47,001 nucleotides of DNA, from contig JAOAAA010000006.1 of assembly GCA_026419115.1 (NCBI GenBank), positions 1 to 47,001 of the forward strand. Direction: 5' to 3'. The notes below the pieces were generated by a model. The model had not been told where the DNA came from. It did not search any database and saw only the letters and a program-made list of their open reading frames with translations. The position numbers and the translations under genes are program-made. Below are positions 35,480 to 43,855 of the stretch, piece after piece. Numbering within the stretch: the stretch's first letter is position 1; each line of letters begins with the position of its first letter. The DNA is from Gemmataceae bacterium (GTDB taxonomy: Bacteria > Planctomycetota > Planctomycetia > Gemmatales > Gemmataceae).

Positions 35480-35517
35480 GGGGTATATTTATCTAAAGTA
35501 TTAAAAATTCAACCTTT

Positions 35518-38500
35518 ATGAACTTTTTTCAGCTTATTCTTAACGGCCTGAAGTTCTACAGTCGTGGCTATCTGTTGGTACTACTCGGTGCAGCCGTGGG
35601 CGCCCTCGTTCTTTCGGGCGCCTTGGTTGTAGGCGACTCGTTACGCGGAAGCCTTTATGAACGGGCTGTTCGACAAACCGGAGGATTACAATCGGCCCTT
35701 GTCGCGACCCGTTTTTTTGAAGAATCTTTGGCCCAGCGAATTCCCGAAACCATTCCGTTCCTGTTGCTGCAAGGGCCTGTGCGGAATGGGAACAAAACAC
35801 AGCCTCAATCCACTATTTTAGGGGTCGATGACCGTTTTGGGTTGAAGCAATACACTCCGACATCCGGTGCGGTTTTGTCTCACTCGTTGGCTCAAAGTCT
35901 CGGAGTTCAAATCGGGGATAACATCTCCGTTTCGCTCCAAAAGGCCTCGGCTGCCCCCAAGGGATCGTCTTTAGCGAAACGGGATACCGCATCGGTCACC
36001 AAAACATTTCGGGTTCCTGTTCAGGAGATTCTTCCGATCGATCATCCGATGAACGATTTCACTTTGAACCCAGGCCCCTTGTCTCCCTTTAATTTGCTAT
36101 TACCGTTACGACTTGTCCAACAAGAATCTGATCAAGCGGGACGGGTGAATGTCTTAGTCTCCCAGACTCAATCTGCACAATCGTTACAACCCTACCTTCA
36201 AAAACAATTATCCCTCGCCGATTGGGGGCTGACCATCAAACTAGGCGAGGAACGAAAAACTTATTTGAGTGTTGCCTCGCAACGGGTTTACCTTGAACCA
36301 ACGACGATTCAGGCCATTGAACAGAGCGCCAAAGAACTAGGGCTGGCCTCCACACGAACTTTTGTCCATCTCGCGACGGCCCTTTTGAAAAATCCGAAAG
36401 GTCCGGAAGTCCCCTACTCGGTCATCGGAGCCATTGAACCGATCGTTCTTCCCGAGGGAGTGACCCAAATTCCAAACCCCGTTCGGGAAGCTCTCAATCC
36501 CTTTGGCGAGATTCCCCTTGAGGACGATGAAATTATCCTGATCGATTGGGCAGCGAAAGTGCTCCGAGTTCAAACAGGAGACATGATTGAAATGTACTAT
36601 TTTCGCCCCGATATTGAGACCGATGCCAGCGAAACTTCCACGAAACTCAAAGTCAAAGCGATCATTCCCCTCGCAGGGCCTGCCAAAGATCGTGACCTCG
36701 TGCCGACGTTTCCGGGTATCACCGATAAAGACTCGATCGGACGTTGGGAAACCCCGTTTGAATTAACTCGAACAATCAACCGTCGGGATGACGATTATTG
36801 GAAAGATTATCGCACTACGCCCAAAGGTTACGTCTCGGCCCAAACTGCAAAACGCATTTGGGGAAGCCGATTCGGCGATGTGACGAGTGTGCGGGTTTGC
36901 TCGCTTGAGGGGGGGGACCCTTCTCCCAAAATAGCGGAACTGAGTGCCAAAATTCTGAGCCACTTGAAACCCTCTGAAGGAGGATTTGTCTTCGAGTCGA
37001 TCCCCGATCGCATTCAACAAGCGGGGGGGGGGAGTACCGACTTTGGTGGGCTTTTTCTGAGCTTTAGTTTCTTCATCATCGTGGCGGGCATTTTGCTGGT
37101 GGGCTTGCTGTTTCGTTTAAATCTGGACAAACGGGCCAAAGAAGTCGGTTTGCTGCGATCGATCGGTTATCGTTCGGGCACCATCCGCAGAATGTTACTG
37201 GGAGAAGGTTTGTTGATCTCGATTCTCGGAAGCGGATTGGGAACCCTGCTTTCTCCACTTTATGCGAAAGGGATGCTGCTATTATTTAGTTCTTTTTGGC
37301 CCGATACCCAATCAGCACAGATGCTACAAGTTCATACTCGACCTTCCACGCTCATTCTGGGGTTTATCATTGGAGTTGTGGTGGCGATATTGGCTATCCT
37401 ATGGGCGATTCGTTCGCAAACAAAACGAGAAGCCGTCGAACTTCTCAAAGGGGGTTCCGAACCGATGCTCAACCAAGCGGCTCCCTCTTGGTTGTGGATG
37501 GCCTCTATCGTTTGTGTCATCATCGCCGTAATTTTAGGAGGGATTGGCCCGAGTTTACCGGCCGGAGAACCTCAGGCAGGGGCATTTTTTGGAAGCGGAT
37601 CACTCCTTCTCATAGCAGGGACTTTATTGCTCCTGTGGAGTCTGCGTCGCGCGCCCAGAAAGGTCGCCAAATCCCTTGCCTTGCTCTCGTTTCGGAATGT
37701 TCAACGCAATCCCACACGGGCGATTCTCACGTCAGGTCTATTGAGTTCGGCCATTTTCTTACTGATCGCCGTGGAGACATTCCGGCGGTCCCCCAGCAAC
37801 GATTTTTTGAGTGAGAAAGGAGGAAGTGGCGGCTTTGTGATTTATGCCGAAACCGATACCCCGATCTTGTTCGATCTGACCTCGGAGAAGGCCCTTTACG
37901 AGATCAACAGTGCCCTTCGCGGAAAATACGAACGAGAAGAAGGGATGGCCCCTGCCCAATCTCGCGACTTGGCCGAGACTCAAACGCAAAGCCTAGAAGG
38001 AATGCAAGTGGTTCCCTTAAGGGTCCGTACCGGTGACGATGCGAGCTGTCTGAATCTTTATCAGGCCAGTCGGCCGCGAGTCGTGGGGATTCCCACATCT
38101 GCAGTGGCAGGACGATTTTCTTTCGCCCAAACTTTAGCACGAACGGAAGAACAAAGAAAAAACCCTTGGCTTCTTCTGGATGAGTTTGAAGACGGGGCTT
38201 TGCCAATTTTTGTCGAGGCGAACACCGCACAATGGGCGTTGAAAAAATCGTTGGGGGAAACCATCACCTTGACCAATGAGAGCGGACAGGAATTGGTTTT
38301 TCGGATCGTGGGCTTGTTGAAGGACAGTATTTTTCAACGGGAATTAGTGACCTCGGAAAAAGTATTTTTACGTTCATTCCCCAAATCGGAAGGTTACTCG
38401 GCGTTTTTAATCAACCCGAAAGCACCAAACTCGATCGATACCATCTCAAGCACCTTGTCCGAGGGATTGCGAGCCTACGGATTTGTGACCAAAGACCCAA

Positions 38501-38913
38501 AAAGTATTTTAGCGAATTTTCTTGAGGTTCAAAATGCCTACCTCAGTACGTTCCAATTACTCGGCGGACTGGGGATGATCCTAGGCATTTTGGGATTGGC
38601 CATCGTCTTATTGCGCAACATTTATGAACGGGGTGGGGAACTGGCCTTGATGAGTGCAACGGGGTATCGTCGTTGGCACCTGATTCGGTTGGTCTTGCTG
38701 GAAACCGGTATGCTCCTTGGATTGGGGTTGCTCTTAGGGGTCATCCCTGCGGTGGCTGCGGTGGCACCCCACGTTGCTTCTGGAAATTCCCTCCCATTCA
38801 CAAGGTTGATTTTCCTGATCGCATCAACAGGGATCGTCGGATTTATCGCCACCACACTTGCCGTGGTGAGGAACGTTCAACCCCAAGTGATTTACGCCTT
38901 GAAAAAAGAATGA
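35518..38913 (+). CDS. Large ABC transporter permease (MacB/FtsX-like)
   Basis: A 1131-residue protein with the MacB/FtsX permease layout. TM1 near residues 18-40 (LLVLLGAAVGALVLSGALVV) is followed by a periplasmic region of about 470 residues. An FtsX block of three TMs spans about 515-640 (GLFLSFSFFIIVAGILLVGL, ending in IRSQTKREAVELLKGGSEPM). Two more TMs, then a second large periplasmic region, and a second FtsX block at about 1010-1120 (LLGGLGMILGILGLAIVLL). Such proteins couple ATP use to transport or to moving molecules such as lipoproteins. No ATP-binding subunit gene is adjacent. Length is greater than MacB but near that of double-FtsX permeases. G runs of 8 and 10 bases (36909-36916, 37023-37032) lie in frame. 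No clear Shine-Dalgarno sequence. Confidence 0.88.
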   Translation: MNFFQLILNGLKFYSRGYLLVLLGAAVGALVLSGALVVGDSLRGSLYERAVRQTGGLQSALVATRFFEESLAQRIPETIPFLLLQGPVRNGNKTQPQSTILGVDDRFGLKQYTPTSGAVLSHSLAQSLGVQIGDNISVSLQKASAAPKGSSLAKRDTASVTKTFRVPVQEILPIDHPMNDFTLNPGPLSPFNLLLPLRLVQQESDQAGRVNVLVSQTQSAQSLQPYLQKQLSLADWGLTIKLGEERKTYLSVASQRVYLEPTTIQAIEQSAKELGLASTRTFVHLATALLKNPKGPEVPYSVIGAIEPIVLPEGVTQIPNPVREALNPFGEIPLEDDEIILIDWAAKVLRVQTGDMIEMYYFRPDIETDASETSTKLKVKAIIPLAGPAKDRDLVPTFPGITDKDSIGRWETPFELTRTINRRDDDYWKDYRTTPKGYVSAQTAKRIWGSRFGDVTSVRVCSLEGGDPSPKIAELSAKILSHLKPSEGGFVFESIPDRIQQAGGGSTDFGGLFLSFSFFIIVAGILLVGLLFRLNLDKRAKEVGLLRSIGYRSGTIRRMLLGEGLLISILGSGLGTLLSPLYAKGMLLLFSSFWPDTQSAQMLQVHTRPSTLILGFIIGVVVAILAILWAIRSQTKREAVELLKGGSEPMLNQAAPSWLWMASIVCVIIAVILGGIGPSLPAGEPQAGAFFGSGSLLLIAGTLLLLWSLRRAPRKVAKSLALLSFRNVQRNPTRAILTSGLLSSAIFLLIAVETFRRSPSNDFLSEKGGSGGFVIYAETDTPILFDLTSEKALYEINSALRGKYEREEGMAPAQSRDLAETQTQSLEGMQVVPLRVRTGDDASCLNLYQASRPRVVGIPTSAVAGRFSFAQTLARTEEQRKNPWLLLDEFEDGALPIFVEANTAQWALKKSLGETITLTNESGQELVFRIVGLLKDSIFQRELVTSEKVFLRSFPKSEGYSAFLINPKAPNSIDTISSTLSEGLRAYGFVTKDPKSILANFLEVQNAYLSTFQLLGGLGMILGILGLAIVLLRNIYERGGELALMSATGYRRWHLIRLVLLETGMLLGLGLLLGVIPAVAAVAPHVASGNSLPFTRLIFLIASTGIVGFIATTLAVVRNVQPQVIYALKKE

Positions 38914-38994
38914 CCTCGGAGTTAAACAATACCCCGCCACACAAGAACGATGTCCTCATTCATGAACGATGCCCTCATAAGAGAATGACCTTCT

Positions 38995-39008
38995 AAAATC
39001 GATTTTAT
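38995..39008. promoter_or_regulatory. AT-rich palindrome upstream of selD
   Basis: TAAAATCGATTTTA is a perfect 14-base palindrome ending 37 bases before the selD ATG. To its left, a 15-base direct repeat with one mismatch (38945-38959 and 38964-38978) shares GAACGATG and CCTCAT. Function unknown. Confidence 0.3.
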
Positions 39009-39045
39009 CGGCCCACCTGATTATCCTCATGGGAAGGAGATATTG

Positions 39046-40086
39046 ATGATCCCCGAGCCGGTTCGCTTGACCAAACTCGCCAAACGTGCAGGATGTGCAG
39101 CGAAACATCCCCCTGGATTTCTGTTACCCTTATTGGGGCTTCTGCCCCCGATTACGGATCCCAATGTGATCGTCGGGAGCGCGACGGCAGACGATGCCGC
39201 CGTTTACAAGCTGACAGAAGAGATCGCTCTTGTTTTGACCACCGATTTTTTCACCCCGATCGTGGACGATCCCCACGATTTTGGCCGTGTGGCTGCCACG
39301 AATGCTCTTTCCGATGTTTATGCCATGGGCGGTACCCCCACCACGGCCTTGAGTATTGTGGGATTCCCCGATAGCTTACCCTCAGAAATTCTGGGGCAAA
39401 TTTTAGCGGGGGCCAGCGAAGTCGCCTCGCAGGCAGGAATCGCCATTGTGGGGGGGCACACAATCAAAAGTGAGGAGCCAATTTTTGGTCTTGCTGTGGT
39501 AGGCACCATTCACCCCCAACGAGTTCTCAGCAATGCCGGCGCACAAGTCAGCGATGTTCTGATTCTCACTAAACCGATCGGTTTGGGAATCATCAGTACA
39601 GCCGCCAAAAACGATCAGGACACGTTGAACGCCATGCCGGAAGCCATCCGGATTATGACGCAATTGAACCGAAAAGCAGCGGAAGTTCTGACCCGCCACA
39701 CGGTTCATGCTCTGACCGATGTAACGGGGTTCGGCTTGTTGGGACATCTACGAAATATGACCTCGGCCAGTCATGTGAATGCTCATATTTTTGCGGATCG
39801 TGTGCCGATCTTACCCGCTGCAGTTACCTATGTTAATCAAGGTATCGCTCCGGGTGGAACCCGCGCCAATCGCAAATTCCTAGCCGATTGGGTCGAATAT
39901 GCCGCGAACATTACCGAGAATATGCAATTACTCCTGTGCGATGCCCAAACGTCAGGCGGGTTACTGGCTGCGGTTCCTGAGTCGATCGCTCCTCTCATCC
40001 TCGACGAGCTAAAGCAATCGGGGGTGACCAGTGCGATTGTCGGGAAAATGGAAGAAGCCGGTAAAGGCACAATCCGAGTTAGTTAA
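39046..40086 (+). CDS. selD: Selenide, water dikinase
   Basis: A 346-residue enzyme that makes selenophosphate from selenide and ATP. The active-site region LAKRAGCAAKHPPGF has Cys17 and Lys20 at the E. coli positions; the second Cys of the usual GCGCK is Ala. DDAAVYKLTEEIALVLTTDF, DFGRVAATNALSDVYAMGG and TDVTGFGLLGHL follow as in all SelD proteins, and CDAQTSGGLL is near the C terminus. The ATG at 39046 lies six bases after AGGAG; the frame can start one codon earlier at TTG. No selA, selB, selU or selenocysteine tRNA was found nearby, so the user of selenophosphate lies elsewhere. A large palindromic repeat follows the gene. Confidence 0.95.
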   Translation: MIPEPVRLTKLAKRAGCAAKHPPGFLLPLLGLLPPITDPNVIVGSATADDAAVYKLTEEIALVLTTDFFTPIVDDPHDFGRVAATNALSDVYAMGGTPTTALSIVGFPDSLPSEILGQILAGASEVASQAGIAIVGGHTIKSEEPIFGLAVVGTIHPQRVLSNAGAQVSDVLILTKPIGLGIISTAAKNDQDTLNAMPEAIRIMTQLNRKAAEVLTRHTVHALTDVTGFGLLGHLRNMTSASHVNAHIFADRVPILPAAVTYVNQGIAPGGTRANRKFLADWVEYAANITENMQLLLCDAQTSGGLLAAVPESIAPLILDELKQSGVTSAIVGKMEEAGKGTIRVS

Positions 40087-40120
40087 AAATAGAAAGGGAA
40101 CACATAAAATTGGCAGATAA

Positions 40121-40227
40121 AAAATGAGCCACGACCGCTAGGGAGTGGCCCTCTAGCCGGCAAAGGCTTACCATTCCCTAGCGGTCGTGGCTCTCTTGCC
40201 TCTCCTTTACCGTCGTGGCTCATTTTG
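40121..40227. repeat. Compound inverted repeat between selD and CPBP genes
   Basis: Two 23-base arms (40126-40148 and 40171-40193) are inverted copies with one mismatch; each contains the hairpin core also seen at 9865 and 9937. A further inverted half-copy, CCGTCGTGGCTCATTTTG, lies at 40210-40227. The 22-base centre holds its own AGCC/GGCT stem. The tetraloop here is GCTA in place of GCAA. It lies between convergent genes, 35 bases after selD. Confidence 0.85.
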
Positions 40228-40296
40228 TGACGACTTGGTTGCAGTGGATTGATTGCTAGGTGTATTCCCTACGGTATCCCATACCAATCACGGAAT

Positions 40297-41037
40297 TTAT
40301 TTCGCGGTGATCTCAACGAGCAGATCGTAAGCAATGTGAGTACCCACGGCAATTCCTAACCCCCGTAGGGCGAAAACCATGGCAAAAAAGAGTCCCGCTG
40401 CCACTCGGAAGAGAAAAACAGTCTGGTTAAAATTCTCGCCTTGGGAACCGATATGATGAGCGACCGAAAAGAGAATCGCAGAGGTCATACCAGCAAGAAG
40501 CACGGCAATCGGTGCGGGAATAAAGGCCCAACGTAACAGAAAACACAATCCCCCGAATAGGGCCAGTCGAAAAATCACTTCCTCATAAATACCGGTCCCA
40601 ATCGTGCCGATCAATCGGGCATATTTTTGGGCGTCGGAAGGAATCGCCTGTATTTGTAGGTTCGGCGCGTGAAAGTAAGCCAAAATCGCTGGGAAATTCC
40701 ATGCGATTGTCCAAAGCCCCAAAGCCAGAACCACACTCTCTAGGGTCATCGGAATCGGAATCAGCCAAGCTCGTTTGGGACGCTCGGACCAATTGAGCAA
40801 GGTCATAGCAAACAAAAAGAGCAAAAGGACCCCCGGAAGGGCGAAAACTTGTTGTACGCCAAAATGATCAAAGGCTTTGCGAAGCCAAACATCGGCGCCG
40901 GCGCGCAGGGAATCGGGATTATTCCCCCCGATCGAGAAGACCCCCAGTTCATAGGTCACGATCAAGGGAAACAAAAACAACAGGCTAGGCCACGCATGCC
41001 GAGCAGCAGAAAAGTAAGTCGTCATCATCGTGCTCAC
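40297..41037 (-). CDS. CPBP-family intramembrane metalloprotease
   Basis: A 246-residue membrane protein with about seven hydrophobic segments. The family motifs are E152-E153-x3-R157 (YEEVIFRLALF), H194-H195 in FSVAHH and a final H234 in VGTHIAYDLL, all in order, so it should be a glutamate-type (Rce1/CPBP) protease in the membrane. Bacterial members act in maturation or immunity of small peptides or are of unknown target. Translation starts at GTG within a GTGA overlap with the preceding CvpA-like gene, showing tight coupling. No peptide gene was seen nearby. Confidence 0.85.
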   Translation of the reverse strand: MSTMMTTYFSAARHAWPSLLFLFPLIVTYELGVFSIGGNNPDSLRAGADVWLRKAFDHFGVQQVFALPGVLLLFLFAMTLLNWSERPKRAWLIPIPMTLESVVLALGLWTIAWNFPAILAYFHAPNLQIQAIPSDAQKYARLIGTIGTGIYEEVIFRLALFGGLCFLLRWAFIPAPIAVLLAGMTSAILFSVAHHIGSQGENFNQTVFLFRVAAGLFFAMVFALRGLGIAVGTHIAYDLLVEITAK

Positions 41038-41621
41038 TGTAAAGGTACGGGATCACGAGTTTCGGTCCACCTTCTGTGTTTCGCATATCGAGCCGAGAAC
41101 TTTTCAAAAGTTCCAGATTGATCGGAACTTTCATAATCGGCAAAAGTTTTTCGGTGTGCAGTTCGCATGAGCCGAAGCCAAACTTGATCCGCCGGAACAA
41201 TCCGAGAATCGAGGGCTTCCTTTTCAATAGGAACGTACCCCAAGAAATTCTCTTGCCAAGGTAGGGTTTGCAGCACACAGGTGAGAAAACCTGCGACCAA
41301 ATATCCTGTAAGTAATCCCAAAATGCTCCCCAAAATCGGAGAGACTTGCCCCCCTAAATCGATCAAGCGATTGGCCAAGGCATTGGTGACCACTCGCAAA
41401 ATGGCAAACACGGCAGCAAATACCCCGACCAGTGCCACCATATCCTCGTAACCGGATAATCCCCCTCTTTCCAATTCGTCGGCAATGGGAGGCCAAAAAT
41501 GAAATGAGACAAGCCCTGCGATAAGGGTATTCATCAAGTGAGTGAAGGCACCGATCGCCCCTTCTCGGAAATGGGCATATCCGACTGCCAAAACCACCCC
41601 GATCGTCAGCAGAATTAACAT
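41034..41621 (-). CDS. CvpA-family membrane protein
   Basis: A 195-residue protein with four hydrophobic segments: MLILLTIGVVLAVGYAHF, LMNTLIAGLVSFHFWP, YEDMVALVGVFAAVFAILRV and SPILGSILGLLTGYLVAGFL. This order and the short loops match the CvpA family, which is linked to envelope homeostasis and colicin V production. The C-terminal 70 residues are hydrophilic and charged, ending in RRWTETRDPVPLQ. It lies between the GspE-like and CPBP genes on the same strand, 23 bases after the first and overlapping the second. Its role here is not known. Confidence 0.75.
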   Translation of the reverse strand: MLILLTIGVVLAVGYAHFREGAIGAFTHLMNTLIAGLVSFHFWPPIADELERGGLSGYEDMVALVGVFAAVFAILRVVTNALANRLIDLGGQVSPILGSILGLLTGYLVAGFLTCVLQTLPWQENFLGYVPIEKEALDSRIVPADQVWLRLMRTAHRKTFADYESSDQSGTFEKFSARYAKHRRWTETRDPVPLQ

Positions 41622-41644
41622 AGGTTTCTCATTCGCTCCTTCCT

Positions 41645-43276
41645 TCAGGATGCGGCTCGTTGAATCTCTTCGAGAGTGGTGATTCCTTCGGCCACTTTTC
41701 GGTACCCGTCGTCCATCAAAGTGAAATATCCCGACTTCATCGCTACCTGACGGATGGCCCCCAAATCGGGATTTTCCTTGAGAAGAGACCGTATTTCATC
41801 GGTCAAAACCAGAAGTTCAAAAATACCGGTTCGGCCTACATATCCCATCCCTTGGCAGCGGCTGCAAGTTTCTTTGTCGGCCCCTTTCACTATGGTGGGC
41901 TTAAAAAATTTCCCTTTCCCTGCGGGCAATTTCAATCTTTGAACGACTTCGGGAACGGGGTCACATGGTACCCGACATTTGGCACAAAGAACTCGTACCA
42001 ATCGTTGGCTTAAAATTGCTGTGACGGAACTCGCGACCAAAAAGGGCTTCACTCCCAGATCAATCAGACGCCCCAGAGCGGTGACTGCATCGTTAGCATG
42101 AAGGGTCGTTAACACCAAGTGACCCGTTTGAGCTGCCTGACAGGCAATTTCAGCGGTTTCTGCATCTCGTACTTCCCCCACAAGAATCACATCGGGGTCT
42201 TGTCGAAGCATACTGCGTAACTCGGCAGCGAAGGTTTTACCAGCTTTCGTATTGACCTCGATTTGAGTGACATTATCGATCATGTACTCAACGGGGTTTT
42301 CCAAAGTAATCACATTTCGAGAAAAGCGATCGATTTGATTCAAACAGGCATAAAGGGTCGAGGTTTTACCTGCACCGGTCGGACCACAGGTGATTAACAA
42401 GCCGTTCGATTGATCTAATATCGGTTCGATTTTTCTACGCAAAACTTCTCGAAGCCCGACCTCGGTAAGGCTCTTCATCTGGCGAGAGGAATCGAGCAAG
42501 CGAATGACCATTTTTTCGCCATGAACGCTCCCCGAAGTGGCCACACGAAAATCAACGGTTCGCTCTTCAACCTCGGCCGAGAAACTGCCATCCTGAGGTT
42601 TTCTCTTCTCTGCAATATCAAGGGCTGCCAAGTTTTTGTAAACATTCAGGACAACCGTACCCCGATCGGTATCAAAATCCTTAACGGGCTGCAAAATCCC
42701 ATCGATTCGGAAACGAATCTGCATTCCCTCCCGAGTCGGTTCCATGTGAATATCGGTGGCGCGGCGTTGCACCGCTAACCAGATGAGTTCCTGCGCACCC
42801 CGATAGCCCTCGGATTGGCTTCCTTTACCCTCCCCTGCCTTGCCGAGGAATTTTACGGGGATCGTTTTGAGAGTATCCTTAGATTTTGAACCAATTTTGA
42901 GTCCGAAATTCCGACGGGCAACTCGCTTGATATGCTCGACGGTGAGTATCGTTAATGCAGGCGGTACCTCCTCATTCCTTTTTTGAGCATAAATAATCAA
43001 AGGACTGAGCAGTAGCAAAAGGGATAAGACCACCGAGAGCCAATAGAAGGGAAAAATCCAAAAGCTCAACAAACTGAGGAAAGCAACGCTCGCAGCAATG
43101 GGGGTCCAATACGAGGGCATCCCAAAGGTTTTGGCATCGCGATCCAGCCACGCAACGAACTTCACCCAACACAGATAAATCACGATGTAACCGATGAGTT
43201 TTCCGAGATGAAAGAAGAGGCCCTCCCCACGGGGAAAGGTAGCCCATAAATCTGCGATCCTTGCGAAATCGACCAT
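41645..43276 (-). CDS. GspE/PilB-family secretion ATPase with membrane anchor
   Basis: About 543 residues. The C-terminal 400 are a complete GspE/PilB ATPase: RRATDIHMEPTREGMQIRFR, Walker A GPTGAGKTS (about 296-304), Asp box and Walker B DPDVILVGEVRD, His box TTLHANDAVTA, and a zinc-type Cys set (CAKCRVPC and CSRCQGMGY). The N terminus is unusual: where PilB and GspE carry a soluble MshEN/N1E domain, this protein has about three hydrophobic segments in residues 15-95 (IGYIVIYLCWVKFVAWL, VAFLSLLSFWIFPFYWLSVV), so it should be membrane-anchored. No pilin, GspF or GspD gene is nearby. The start at 43276 is the ATG of MVDFARI; a TTG start five codons earlier is possible. Confidence 0.9.
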   Translation of the reverse strand: MVDFARIADLWATFPRGEGLFFHLGKLIGYIVIYLCWVKFVAWLDRDAKTFGMPSYWTPIAASVAFLSLLSFWIFPFYWLSVVLSLLLLLSPLIIYAQKRNEEVPPALTILTVEHIKRVARRNFGLKIGSKSKDTLKTIPVKFLGKAGEGKGSQSEGYRGAQELIWLAVQRRATDIHMEPTREGMQIRFRIDGILQPVKDFDTDRGTVVLNVYKNLAALDIAEKRKPQDGSFSAEVEERTVDFRVATSGSVHGEKMVIRLLDSSRQMKSLTEVGLREVLRRKIEPILDQSNGLLITCGPTGAGKTSTLYACLNQIDRFSRNVITLENPVEYMIDNVTQIEVNTKAGKTFAAELRSMLRQDPDVILVGEVRDAETAEIACQAAQTGHLVLTTLHANDAVTALGRLIDLGVKPFLVASSVTAILSQRLVRVLCAKCRVPCDPVPEVVQRLKLPAGKGKFFKPTIVKGADKETCSRCQGMGYVGRTGIFELLVLTDEIRSLLKENPDLGAIRQVAMKSGYFTLMDDGYRKVAEGITTLEEIQRAAS

Positions 43277-43291
43277 TCCAAAACTCGGCAA

Positions 43292-43852
43292 AAAAGGTTG
43301 ACGTTATCCTATCAAAGGGAAGAGTTTTTTCGAGAGGTTTCTCCCAGAAGCGAGCAAATCCACCTTGGTGGAATCCAACAAGTTTTCAACAAAGTGTACC
43401 TTCGACCTCAAAGAGGTTGCTAAAGCCCAGATTGTTATCAGGACATTCTACCGAGTAAATTTTGTTCCGACAGGCTTGGGGCAGCGTGACCTAATTGAAC
43501 ATACCCATCAGGCCATTCGCGAACTTTCCAACAGGTCGAGAGAGGCTCCCTTCGGAGAATGGTTGCCCAAATTGCCAAAATATCGAGCTAGGAAAGCTGG
43601 GAAAGATAGGCAAATCTTACATCTCGGAACGAATGTGAGACAAACCAATCGTAGAAAAATGGAGTATTTTGTTGTTTTCCTAAGTCCTTGCCATGTCTAG
43701 TTCTGGTGAAATCGATCTCAATTTTCTCCCACGAAGGGTTGATTCTGTCTATTTAACCCCTAGAATCTGACAATCTGTTACATCCGATACAATCGGAATT
43801 TCAACAGAAGGCGACATGAAAGGACATCTTTTACCCTTATGGAGAATTCGCT
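43292..43852. other. Intergenic region between divergent GspE-like and thioredoxin-like genes
   Basis: I found no convincing gene. A plus-strand frame at 43365-43700 lacks a good ribosome-binding site and family resemblance. CCACC-TT-GGTGG (43360-43371) is a perfect small palindrome. The right end carries a promoter-like pair and a hairpin, TCCGAT-ACA-ATCGGA (43783-43797), in the predicted leader of the thioredoxin-like gene. Confidence 0.45.
43739..43766 (+). promoter_or_regulatory. Sigma70-like promoter of the thioredoxin-like gene
   Basis: TTGATT (43739-43744) and TAGAAT (43761-43766) are separated by 16 bases, four and five matches to consensus. Transcription would start near 43773, giving an 83-base leader that contains a six-pair hairpin (43783-43797). 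Confidence 0.4.
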
Positions 43853-43855
43853 TTG

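Noticed and set aside
40121-40227. Ordinary bidirectional terminator between selD and the CPBP gene
   Set aside because: The stems are long and lack T tracts on either side, and the same unit recurs elsewhere, so a repeat element explains it better; it may still affect transcript ends.
43365-43700. 111-codon plus-strand frame between the GspE-like and thioredoxin-like genes
   Set aside because: No good ribosome-binding site, no recognised family, and it covers likely promoter sequence for the neighbouring genes.
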